From: Xestospongia muta
Lineage: Eukaryota; Porifera; Demospongiae; Haplosclerida; Petrosiidae
Assembly (NCBI GenBank): GCA_963693285.1
Contig: OY848918.1
Coordinates: 3,229,876-3,293,875, forward strand
Reading direction: 5' to 3'
Length of the DNA: 64,000 nt
A model generated the notes under the pieces. The model made no database searches. It was not told the origin of the DNA and saw only the letters and a list, made by a program, of their open reading frames with translations. Below, piece by piece: positions 13,416 through 24,922 of the stretch. Made by a program: the position numbers and the translations under genes. The stretch's first letter is position 1, and the number at the start of each line of letters is the position of its first letter.

Positions 13416-16407
13416 ATGAGGCCTTTTCACGCTAACAATCATGCTCAAAACGCGTACGTACAGTATCTTCCACAGCAACAACGACGTACTATGAGTCAGT
13501 CAGAATATCGACCCGTTTACCATCGTGTATTACATGTACTCCCACCAGAAATGCCAAGACCTTCCCATCATATTAACAGGGTATTTCGACAATATCCACA
13601 CTTGCAAGAAATGGTCTTTGAAACGGTAGTACATGGACATTCCAATGAAACTTTAGGGACAATATATTCACAACAAGTAAACCAGACAAGACCTAACCCA
13701 ACAACATCTTTACCACATCAATTGAGTATTCCTTTTGCTCCTCAAGATAATCCTTATGACATGACTGAATATTCATATAACAATGTTCAACAATCCACTC
13801 CAGATCCTGATAGCAATAGTATATGGGGACTACAAGACTCTAAATCCACTGGTTATATAGCACAAAGTGACATTGTCGTTCCTTCTAGTGATGCTCACTC
13901 ACCGTGGTTAACAGATCCATCAGTAAGGCCAGGCGGTTACTCTGAAATTCATTCCAACCATCACGTGCTTCGAAATTACGGATATTCTGATATGGTCCCT
14001 GGGTCTAATGTATATAAACACCCACATTTATTTCATCAACAGTCTGGTGTTCGATCCTTAACAGGTGGTACAACAATGCCTGTACGATATCCTAATGGAC
14101 AAACTGGACTGTATTCAAACTCTCCTTATCGTGGTAAAGTAGGAAACGTTGCTTACCAAGAAACTAGTAAGTTTATTGATGCTTAAGTAATATAAGTACA
14201 ATATAATACATGTAATTTGAAGATGGTTTCATATATAATTTCTAACTTGTGTTTAGAAGATTGTTAGCGTACTATTATTAAAACACTTGTTGTTGCTCTC
14301 AATGAAACCAATAGCCTTACTTGCTATATAACAAACAACACACTAAAAAACACAACAAACATCCACTGTTTACAGAAACTAAGATGACAAATTATGTGGC
14401 ATGTAAACAACATCATTATAGCTAGATGAAATCATAATCCAATATTAAGATATGTGACAATCATTAGCTGTCCTCCGATGTTATACTGTAGTATTATCAC
14501 TTGTAATAATCTTAAGATGATTTTTGCAATTATGACTTTTATCAATATTGTTGTAGATCATATGACAGGAGCCAATCATCATGAGGTAACAGCAACAGAT
14601 GAGTTCTACTCTAAAGAAATGAAAGATATTCTTGATCGACGTAAGTTACAGTGATAATCTGACAATATAATAATTTCCATTATTATTTTATTTTTAGTTG
14701 ACAAACCTACCAAATGTGATGTTTTAATACAATTAGTTTCTATTGATTCATCATGGCGAGATATAGGTAATGGTCTTGGTTTATCTTTTAACTATCTTGA
14801 AGGTTTGGAACAATCCACTATGAGTAACAAAGCAAAACTTGATCATGTGCTCCAGACATGGATAGATAAAGACAGTCATGTCACTTGGAAGATGATCATA
14901 GATGTTGTTAGAGGACCACTCATTGGAAACATTGCTTTAGCTAAAGAGATATTCCAGTATTTGAAACAATAATTCTCCAAGCAACAGAAAACTACCGGTA
15001 AATATATATATATCAGTAATTATTGATACAATATTTGATATTCACATAGGCCAAGAGATAAAGGAGCTCACAACTCATGAAGGGACAGATTTTTTTGATG
15101 TAAATATTCAGCAAGAAGCTGGTAAGACTAATATTTAATACAGCTACAATGATATTTGTAATGATACTTAGTGTTTCATGTATTAGAAACTCTAATTTGT
15201 TTGACTCCATAAATTAAAAGTTGGCATTTTTCTTTGTATTACAATTTATAGAAGATGACAAGATTGATGAAAAGAGTAGTGAGTTATTACATTCCTAAAC
15301 ACCAGAATAAGTCAACTGTACATTTATTTTTAGTTGAAACTTTATTACACATTATTCATTGAATTACAATTTTACTTGAACTATAATATCAATTTACTAT
15401 AGTGTAAAACAACCTTATATTTGTATCCTGATTCTATTATCTAGTTGAAACAGAACTTTGTGATGAAAGCAGTGATGATGAAAAAATGAAGAATATTCAA
15501 CGTATCTTGTTGCAAGAGTTAGATTGTTCTAACGATTGTCTATGTCGTACAGTTGATCAATCTTTCCCTAAGTTTGCTATCTTAATGTTAGAACAAGAGT
15601 TCATTTCCGATTATGTTTATGACAATAATTGCACATTTGATGCCATTGTGCACGAATTCAAGGTTGGACTAGAATGGTTGGACATTGACAAACTGCGTGA
15701 ATATTGTACATCTTTTTTGTCTGTTCTTCATAACGTTGGTGGCCCTTCTTCAAGAGCTGCTCACCATCTAAGAATGAAATGGAACAAGGCAATTTCTAAA
15801 GAATACAATATGACCTTTCTTCCAGATCAAAGATCACAGTCTGTGCCATATATAAAACCTACTTCCTCTTGTGTAATAAACCGATCACAATCAGCGGGAG
15901 AATTTCCAAGACGTACTAGGACACACACAACACTACAGACATTGAGTAAGTACCAAATAATTTTACTACATGACAATATTTTATTATTATTCAAACAGAA
16001 CAATTTAAAGAAGAAAATGCTAAATTTGATTTGACAGATAGTTCCCAAGTAACAGGTGAATTTGATTTTTTTAATTTGACAAATCAGTAAAATTAATGTA
16101 AAGGTAGAATTGTATAAAAAAAATACTTAGAGATAAAGTTATTGTTTATTTAATAGATGATCTGAACTATCCAAGTAATGTCCACCCTACATCTCATCAC
16201 AGTTGTAATTCATCTTCACTAAATACAACGAGAGGAGGACTACATCATGGAGGACATGGTGTTGGGACAAATTTACTATCCATGACAATTCCTGAAGAGA
16301 CAACAAATGATGAGCTTTCTACTGTGAATACAAGAGATGAGATAGTTACAAATACATTGACTTTACCTGTCACATTGTCACCAAAACTTGAACACATTCA
16401 AAATTAA
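13416..16407 (+). pseudogene. Array hybrid H1: class C linker, Death domain with nonsense codon, class B GGP domain
   Basis: Eight exons with GT-AG sites, all introns phase 1: 13416-14166, 14557-14640, 14698-14997, 15050-15121, 15252-15278, 15445-15945, 15999-16055, 16157-16407. Exon 1 is a Q/P/S-rich linker equal to the middle of class C proteins, without their GGP domain. Exon 3 is a Death domain (SWRDIGNGLGLS, then VLQTWIDKDSHVTW). Exon 6 is a class B GGP domain (NVGGPSSRAAHHL). The last exon equals a truncated class C tail without TM. A TAA at 14970-14972 replaces the GAA seen in H2, just after the last Death-domain helix. The gene is therefore broken, or makes a short linker-Death-domain protein of about 369 residues. 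Confidence 0.75.
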
Positions 16408-16504
16408 ACTATAAATTATACAGCCAGATAAAGAAATGACATAATAACATTGTGTTAACATATTAGATATGTATCTCTTTGTTTGTTGTACAATGAACTC
16501 ATAA

Positions 16505-16615
16505 TATCATTCGTTATGAAGACCTAGTGGGTGGAGAAATGGGCGGAGACAAGGTTTAACAGACATTTCAATCTTCTCTTACACTTGTCATTAATAAACA
16601 TGGGTGTGTCAGAAA
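16505..16615 (-). pseudogene. Short decayed PSMD9 fragment
   Basis: GACCTAGTGGGTGGAGAAAT, then TTTAACAGACATTTCAATCT and ATGGGTGTGTCAG, correspond to PSMD9 intron 2 and the start-codon flank with everything between deleted. Close copies lie at 24250-24365 and 28680-28795. Confidence 0.65.
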
Positions 16616-17160
16616 AGATACATAGTGCCAGCCCCTCCCTCAACTGAAAAGTTTCACTTAAAGAAGAAACTGGCTATTTGAGACCAAAAGTACACACACA
16701 CAGATGTTGAGGGGAAAACCCCATATGTGCTCTGTATGCTAAATTTTATTTTGTCAAGACTAATATTCTTAAAATTGTATTTCTGTGTCAAATGTTAATG
16801 TGTACTTTGTATGACATCAAAACTTCCAAATGTTAGATCATTTAATTTAAATTGCTCATGTGCTCCTATTGAGTCATTTTCTAGATCTTTCTGGTATATT
16901 ACATCATGTTATTGTATAAATAGCTGGTATTTGGAGGTAATGATAAGTCCATTTTAAAACTCCATATCAATTTCTATTTTACTCTTACCTTACGGGCTCA
17001 ACTAATCTTCGAATCCTTACAATAGAGCAAGGAAATCATACTTGCTCATTTGTGGGTAGTAATCATCTTCAAAACAGGTAGACCACCAAGCTATTATCAC
17101 TCTTCCTATTTCCTTGTTTCTTCTTTCCCTAGATTGCTTTTTGATCATACTTCACAAGCT
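16616..17160 (+). promoter_or_regulatory. Conserved upstream region of A2 with a 5' UTR intron
   Basis: The block (CCAGCCCCTCCCTCAACTGA through TACGGGCTCAACTAATCTTC) is repeated upstream of H3 and H4. A probable 5' UTR intron runs from AAACAG|GTAGACC (about 17077) to TTCCCTAG|ATTGC (about 17132). Promoter elements cannot be pinpointed from the sequence alone. Confidence 0.5.
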
Positions 17161-19714
17161 ATGGATAATAGCATAAAGACAGATACACCAAGTGTCCTAG
17201 AAGAAGGTGAAGAGACAAGAGATGAGGACTTAAAACAAATCAAACAAGCAGTCAAGAATGTTATCACAAGTTGCTATGCTACTTTATATTCAACAGTGTC
17301 CGGTTGTCTACCTGATTTTGCCAAGGAAATGTTACAAGCACAACTAATAACTCATTATGTTATGAGAAGTGAACACTTTGGTAATATCATGCAAGACTAT
17401 ACAGCTGGTATAGAGTGTATTTGTAGCTATACAGACTTGGTGAATTATTGTTTAAAACTGCTGGATGTACTTCGAGATTTAGGTGGTTTAGTTAAACTAG
17501 CTGCTGACGTTTTACAGAAAAAATGGAATGATGTTATGAAAAGAAAATTTGGCCGATGTTTTATTCCACAACCTCGTGTAAAGAGAATCAATTCTTCACC
17601 AATAGTACCATCTTATCAACCACCAAAAAAGCCATCTTATAGTAAATTCTCTAAAATTTGTCCTTTATAATAGAAGATGAACCTAGTACTGACCAAGAAA
17701 CTGGTAGGTTTATTCATGATTAAGTTATTGGCGTAAACTATATGTAATTTAATGAAGATGGCTCATAATTTCTAACTTATGTTTTGAAGATTGCTGACCT
17801 CAATGAAATGGACAGCCTTACTTGCTATATAACAAACAACACACTAAAAATACAAACAAGCATGTATTGTTTACAGAAACTAAGTTGACAAATTATGTAG
17901 CATGTGACAACATCACTATAACTATCATAACCCAATATTAAGATATGTTACAATCATTAGCTGTTCTCCAATGTTATACTGTAGTATTATCACTTGTAGT
18001 AATCTTAAGATGGTTTTTGCAATTATGACTTTTATCAATATTGTTGTAGATCATATGACAGGAGCCAGTCATCATGAGGTAACAGCAACAGATGAGTTCT
18101 ACTCTAAAGAAATGAAAGATTTTCTTGATCGACGTAAGTTACAGTGATAATCTGACAATATAATAAATTCCATTTTTTTAAATTTTTAGTTGACAAACCT
18201 ACCAAATGTGATGTTTTAATACAACTAGCTCCTATTTATGCATCATGGCATAGTATTGGTAATGGTCTTAGAGTGAGTGATAATGATCTTAAAGGTTTGG
18301 CTCAGTCTAATAAGTCTGATCAAGACAAACTTGATCATGTGCTCCAGAGATGGATAGATAAAGACAGTCACGTTACTTGGAAGATGATCATGGAGGTTGT
18401 TAGAGGACCACTCATTGGAAACAATGCTTTAGCTAATAAGATATTCCAGTATTTGAAGCAAGAATTCTCCGAGCAACAGAAAACTACCAGTAAGTATATA
18501 TATCAATAAATATTGATACAATATTTGACGTTCTCATAGACTTAGAGACAAAGGAGCTCACAACACATGAAGAGACAGATTTTCAGCAAGAAGCTGGTAA
18601 GACTAATGAACCAGACATCACTAAAGAAAGTGTTGCTCCAGATCCTCCATCTCCTGATAATCTAACAATAACCAGATCCAGTACTTCAGTATCCGAAGGT
18701 TTTGTATCTGGAGTAGAGAATAGGAAATCATTACTATTATTTGATAAACCTCCTGAACAAGATTCTGGTATATCACCTGCAACATATGTGTCCCAAATAC
18801 CAGAAACGTTACATTCTGCTCCTGCTGAAGAGACCCCTAATCACCCTGAGACAACAGACAGCAATGACAGAGATGATGACTCTATTAACTCTATGAGTAC
18901 TGAAAAATCTGCTAACCACACAGCTGAGACAACAGGTGGTATTAAATCTCATGGCCATCTCCCATTAAATAAGTTAAATATCTCTGAACGGAAAACAGAT
19001 AATGACGTAGAAACTCCATCCAACTATCTCTGTTTTGGTACTGAGGAGTCAGGTAATAATCCACACCCATGCATGCCCACTTCAGATGACAACAAAGAGG
19101 ATACCTCCTCCTCTAATGCACAACAAGCAGTTAGTCAAAATGATGGAGCAGAACAAACAACAACAAAGCCCAAATCAACTCAAGAGATTGATACGATATC
19201 ACAAACACAACCAAAGAAATCTGATGATGACGAACTACAACTACATCTACCAGTTGAAGAGAGTCAGTCTAATACTCCACAAAATGAAGTACAATGTGGT
19301 CATGATCATCATCAAGGAACAACAATGTCACAAAATAAAAAATCTACAAGGCGTCGTGGTCGCCATCGTCATCGTAGTAGACACTCAAGTTCAGCTCATG
19401 AAGAAGGAGATATGTACTCTTTTGGTATGTTTGTAAGAGAAATTAAACAAACATTGGTCAATAATATTCCGTCATTGTCTAACAAAATTGCATATATTAT
19501 TAGTCTCATTGTAGTCAGTATATTAGTAACTCCTTTGTTATTTATATTGAACTTACAATGGTATTGGTTTGGGCCATTCTTGTTTTTTATTGGTTTATCA
19601 TTAACCACGTATGTAAACAAAAATCCAATTAATATACAAGAACCTCGTAATCGGTATATCGTTTGGGTCTTGTGTGTTCTTATGTTGTTTTTAATATTTA
19701 AATGTACAAGTTGA
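17161..19714 (+). pseudogene. Array gene A2: class A with Death domain, frameshifted in exon 1
   Basis: Exons: 17161-17703, 18050-18133, 18190-18489, 18540-19714. The first holds a GGP domain (FAKEMLQAQLI, then LGGLVKLAADVL; note GGL for GGP). A 10-base deletion relative to A4 near 17668 gives TTATAA: the frame stops at 17668-17670 and the donor phase changes from 1 to 0. Downstream exons stay fully open: linker, Death domain (SWHSIGNGLRVSDNDL, then RWIDKDSHVTWKMIM), S/T-rich region and three TM segments nearly identical to A1. So the locus is either recently broken or yields a soluble 169-residue GGP-domain protein. The start MDNSIK uses an upstream ATG instead of the MAE start of A3 and A4. 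Confidence 0.75.
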
Positions 19715-20664
19715 GATTGTATATTTGTTTTGTGTGGATTGTTAATGTGATTTTATCAGTTGAAGTTTTATTTATTAACATGTTTTATTATTACATCAAA
19801 TCAAATAATTTTGTACTAACCAAAGCTGAAAGATGTAATTGACAAACATCATTGTGTTGTCATGTTATCAAAGATTATTGTAAAATAAAGCAATGAAATC
19901 AAATGTAATATATAGCTCGTTTAATCATATAGCATTTTATCAGACAGTCCAACGATGACAGAAGTGGTTGAATAAAGGAGCACGTACTTGTCTCAAACCT
20001 CTTTGTGATTTTGTCTGGTAAATTTTAAATCAAAGTAGATATCCTATGAATATTATTAAAACAAGCTATCAAGAATTACTCAATAGATTAAGAAAAATTA
20101 TTTTTTACATTATTATATTCAATCTTTGAATTACATAATATATTACTGTATAAGTCTGTATATATCAGCCAATAGTGGTATTACACTTATACATAATATA
20201 TATAATGTCCTGTTTCTATTCTCTATCTATTACGATATTATTCTCTATCTATATTCTACAACAAGCTCTTCATTGTGATCATTACAAAGACCTAATGGAT
20301 GGAGCATTGGGTTTTTACTGAACAGGCATTTTAACAATGTCTTACAGATAATCCTGTTCTAACTTTTTATCTCTTGGAAAAATCTTTTCTATCAATTTCC
20401 TCTCTATAAAGGGCTGGTTTACAAGAATAAAAGTGCAGCAACTGATATAATACAACAGTAATAATACAATAACACAATTTCTAATATTTGAGATTGTAGT
20501 AAGAGTTCAGCAGCTCCTATGTCATCTTTCCTTCCTTTCTATTAGGTGAGTATTTATCCAAAACTGGAAGCGGTTTGTCATAATTAGGCGCCGTCCGGTC
20601 GTTTCTGGAGGGAAAAAAAACCAAAATCAATATTAGGGGTTAATTTTTCAGGTCTTCGAACGTC
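19715..20664 (+). other. 3' region of A2 including a decayed PSMD9 fragment (20278-20550, antisense)
   Basis: Nearly identical to 12398-13345 behind A1. The antisense PSMD9 relic at 20278-20550 starts with GACCTAATGGATGGAG and ends at TTTCTATTAGGTGAG. No functional gene is seen. Confidence 0.7.
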
Positions 20665-20672
20665 TTCATGAT

Positions 20673-21102
20673 TAGTGGTGAGCGATAGCCAAAATTTGAT
20701 ACCAAGTACAAGTACCGATTACTTTAGCTACATATTTGAGTACTACTAGATTACTTACAGGGTTAATTAAGAGTTATTAATTTTCTATGAAATATTTTTA
20801 ACATTGAATTTGTTAAGGAATAGTATTTTGTCAACATTCTTTGACTTCAGCCGACTTCTTTGCTCTGACAACAGTTGACCAGCCTTTGAAAAGAGCCTTT
20901 CACTCGGAACGGAAGTTGCTGGAATGGATAAGTACTTCTTTGCGAAAGGAACAAGGGTATCACGAATTATCACGTGGCTACCAGTGCGCATGCGCACAGT
21001 ATCATTAACATACTCGTGAGTATTGCATGGCATTGAGTAGTAATCGATACTACTTAAGTATTGATTATACTCGAAATCATTCGATAGTATCGCCCACCTC
21101 TA
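20673..21102 (-). mobile_element. 430-bp hAT-family transposon remnant with terminal inverted repeats
   Basis: The left end TAGTGGTGAGCGATA (20673-20687) and the right end, read in reverse complement, TAGAGGTGGGCGATA match at 13 of 15 bases. They are flanked by the 8-base target duplication TTCATGAT / TTCATGTT (20665-20672, 21103-21110; one mismatch). The paralogous site in front of H1 has a single uninterrupted TTCATGTT at the same place, an empty-site proof of insertion. Inside, on minus, 20785-21033 encodes the end of a hAT transposase. The element is an internally deleted, non-autonomous copy. Confidence 0.9.
20785..21033 (-). pseudogene. hAT transposase C-terminal dimerisation-domain remnant
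   Basis: The 82-codon frame contains YLSIPATSVPSERLFSKAG and LSEQRSRLKSKNVDKILFL, the standard hAT C-terminal (dimerisation) motif. The DDE catalytic core and the BED zinc finger are absent, so it cannot code for an active transposase. Confidence 0.9.
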
Positions 21103-21158
21103 TTCATGTTAGTAATATATAAGTATTCGATGCTGAATGCAAAAGAGAGCAGACTACT

Positions 21159-24155
21159 ATGAGGCCTTTTCACCCTAACAATCATGCTCAAAACACGTAC
21201 GTACAGTATCTTCCACAGCAACAACGACGTACTATGAGTCAGTCAGAATATCGACCCGTTTACCATCGTGTATTACATGTACTCCCACCAGAAATGCCAA
21301 GACCTTCCCATCATATTAACAGGGTATTTCGACAATATCCACAGTTGCAAGAAGTGGTCTTTGAAACGGTAATACATGGTCACTCCAATGAAACTTTAGG
21401 GACAATATATTCACAACAAGTAAACCAGACAAGACCTGACCCAACAACATCTTTACCACATCAATTGAGTATTCCTTTTGTTCCTCAAGATAATCCTTAT
21501 GACATGACTGAATATTCATATGACGATGTTCAACAATCCACTCCAGATCCTGATAGCAATAGTATATGGGGACTACAAGACTCTAAATCCACTGGTTATA
21601 TAGCACAAAGTGACATTGTCGTTCCTTCTAGTGATGCTCACTCACCGTGGTTAACAGATCCATCAGTAAGGCCAGGCGGTTACTCTGAAATTCATTCCAA
21701 CCATCACGTGCTTCGAAATTACGGATATTCTGATATGGTCCCTGGGTCTAATGTATATAAACACCCACATTTATTTCATCAACAGTCTGGTGTTCGATCC
21801 TTAACAGGTGGTACAACAATGCCTGTACGATATCCTAATGGACAAACTGGACCGTATTCAAACTCTCCTTATCGTGGTAAAGTAGGAAACGTTGCTTACC
21901 AAGAAACTAGTAAGTTTATTGATGCTTAAGTAATATAAGTACAATATAATACATGTAATTTGAAGATGGTTTCATATATAATTTCTAACTTGTGTTTAGA
22001 AGATTGTTAGTGTACTATTATTAAAACACTTGTTGTTGCTCTCAATGAAACCAATAGCCTTACTTGCTATATAACAAACAACACACTAAAAAACACAACA
22101 AACATCCACTGTTTACAGAAACTAAGATGACAAATTATGTGGCATGTAAACAACATCATTATAGCTAGATGAAATCATAATCCAATATTAAGATATGTGA
22201 CAATCATTAGCTGTCCTCTGATGTTATACTGTAGTATTATCACTTGTAATAATCTTAAGATGATTTTTGCAATTATGACTTTTATCAATATTGTTATAGA
22301 TCATATGACAGGAGCCAATCATCATGAGGTAACAGCACCAGATGAGTTCTACTCTAAAGAAATGAAAGATATTCTTGATCGACGTAAGTTATAGTGATAA
22401 TCTGACAATATAATAATTTCCATTATTATTTTATTTTTAGTTGACAAACCTACCAAATGTGATGTTTTAATACAATTAGTTTCTATTGATTCATCATGGC
22501 GAGATATAGGTAATGGTCTTGGTTTATCTTTTAACTATCTTGAAGGTTTGGAACAATCCACTATGAGTAACAAAGCAAAACTTGATCATGTGCTCCAGAC
22601 ATGGATAGATAAAGACAGTCATGTCACTTGGAAGATGATCATAGATGTTGTTAGAGGACCACTCATTGGAAACATTGCTTTAGCTAAAGAGATATTCCAG
22701 TATTTGAAACAAGAATTCTCCAAGCAACAGAAAACTACCGGTAAATATATATATATCAGTAATTATTGATACAATATTTGATATTCACATAGGCCAAGAG
22801 ATAAAGGAGCTCACAACTCATGAAGGGACAGATTTTTTTGATGTAAATATTCAGCAAGAAGCTGGTAAGACTAATATTTAATACAGCTACAATGATATTT
22901 GTAATGATACTTAGTGTTTCATGTATTAGAAACTCTATTTTGTTTGAGTCCATAAATTAAAAATTGGCATTTTTCTTTGTATTACAATTTATAGAAGATG
23001 ACAAGATTGATGAAAAGAGTAGTGAGTTATTACATTCCTAAACACCAGAATAATTCAACTGTACATTTATTTTTAGTTGAAGCTTTATTACACATTATTC
23101 ATTGAATTACAATTTTACTTGAACTATAATATCAATTTACTATAGTGTAAAACAACCTTATATTTGTATCCTGATTCTATTATCTAGTTGAAACAGAACA
23201 TTATGATGAAAGCAGTGATGATGATGATGAAAAAATGAAGAATATTCAACGTATCTTGTTGCAAGAGTTAGATTGTTCTAATGATTGTTTATGTCGTACA
23301 GTTGCTCAATCCTTCCCTCAGTTTGCTATGTTAATGTTAAAACGAAAGTTCATTTCTGATTATGTTTACAACAATAATTGCACATTTGATGCCATTGTGC
23401 ACGAATTCAAGGTTGGACTAGAATGGTTGGACATTGACAAACTGCGTGAATATTGTACATCTTTTTTGTCTGTTCTTCATAACGTTGGTGGCCCTTCTTC
23501 AATAGCTGCTCACCATCTAAGAATGAAATGGAACAAGGCAATTTCTAAAGAATACAATATGACCTTTCTTCCAGATCAAAGATCACAGTCTGTGCCATAT
23601 ATTAAACCTATTCCCTCTTGTGTAATAAACCGGTCACAATCAGATGGACAATTTCCAAGATGTACTAGGACACACACAACACTACAGACATTGAGTAAGT
23701 ACCAAATAATTTTACTACATGGCAATATTTTATTATTATTCAAACAGAACAACTTAAAGAAGAAAATGCTAAATTTGATTTGACAGATAGTTCCCAAGTA
23801 ACAGGTGAATTTGATTTTTTTAATTTGACAAATCAGTAAAATTAATGTAAAGGTAGAATTGTATAAAAAAAGACTTAGAGATAAAATTATTATTTATTTA
23901 ATAGATGATCTGAATTATCCAAGTAATGTCCACCCTACATCTCATCACAGTTGTAATTCATCTTCACTAAATACAACGAGAGGAGGACTACATCATGGAG
24001 GACATGGTGTTGGGACAAATTTACTATCCATGACAATTCCTGAAGAGACAACAAATGATGAGCTTTCTACTGTGAATACAAGAGATGAGATAGTTACAAA
24101 TACATTGACTTTACCTGTCACATTGTCACCAAAATTTGAACACATTCAAAATTAA
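21159..24155 (+). CDS. Array hybrid H2: class C linker, Death domain, class B GGP domain, no membrane tail
   Basis: Eight exons, all introns phase 1: 21159-21909, 22300-22383, 22441-22740, 22793-22864, 22995-23021, 23188-23694, 23748-23804, 23905-24155; 682 residues with no internal stop. Residues 1-250 are a Q/P/S-rich linker derived from class C. The Death domain is at about 280-375, with SWRDIGNGLGLS, VLQTWIDKDSHVTWKMII and ALAKEIFQYLKQEF. A class B GGP domain is at about 425-540 (NVGGPSSIAAHHL). The C-terminus (EETTNDELSTVNTRDEIV) is a class C tail that stops before coiled coil and TM, so the product should be soluble. It is the intact counterpart of H1. Death domains pair with other Death domains in signalling complexes; partners are unknown here. 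Confidence 0.75.
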
Positions 24156-24922
24156 ACTATAAATTATACAACCAGATAAAGAAATGACATAATAACATTA
24201 TATTAACATATTAGATATATATATCTTTGTTTATTGTACAATGAGGTCATAATATCATTCGTTATGAAGACCTAGTGGGTGGAGAAATGGGCGGAGACAA
24301 GGTTTAACAGACATTTCAATCTTCTCTTACACTTGTCATAATCAACATGGAGTGTGTCAGAAAAGATACATAGTGCCAGCCCCTCCCTCAACTGAAAAGT
24401 TTCATTTAAAGAAGAAACTGGCTATTTGAGACCAAAAGTACACACACACACAGATGTTGAGAGAAAACCCTTTATGTGCTCTGTATGCTAAATTTTATTT
24501 TGTCAAGACTAATATTCTTAAAATTGTATTTCTGTGTCAAATGTTAATGTGTACTTTGTATGACATCAAAACTTCGAAAAGTTAGATCATTTAATTTAAA
24601 TTCATGTGTTTCCTATATTGAGTCATTTTCTAGATCTTTCTGGTATATTGCATCATGTTATTGTATAAATAGCTGGTATTTGGGGCAATGATAAGTCCAT
24701 TTTAAAACTCCATATCAATTTCTATTTTACTCTTACCTTACGGGCTCAACTAATCTTCGAATCCTTACACTTGGTCCATTACAATAGAGCAAGGAAACCA
24801 TACTTGCTCATTTGTGGGTAGTAATCATCTTCCAAACAGGTAGACCCCCAAGCTATTATCACTCTTTCTATTTCCTTGTTTATTCTTTCCTTAGATTGGT
24901 TTTTGATCATACTTCACAAGCT
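24156..24922 (+). promoter_or_regulatory. Intergenic region and conserved leader of H3, with PSMD9 relic
   Basis: A short antisense PSMD9 relic (about 24250-24365) is followed by the leader block shared with A2 and H4. A probable 5' UTR intron spans about 24840-24894 (CAAACAG|GTAGAC to CCTTAG|ATTGG). No other gene is seen. Confidence 0.5.

Noticed and set aside
15013..15210. Minus-strand 65-codon frames with hydrophobic stretches (also 22756-22953 and 27125-27400)
   Set aside because: They lie antisense to introns and small exons of H1-H3 and repeat with the duplication; no start or splice evidence.
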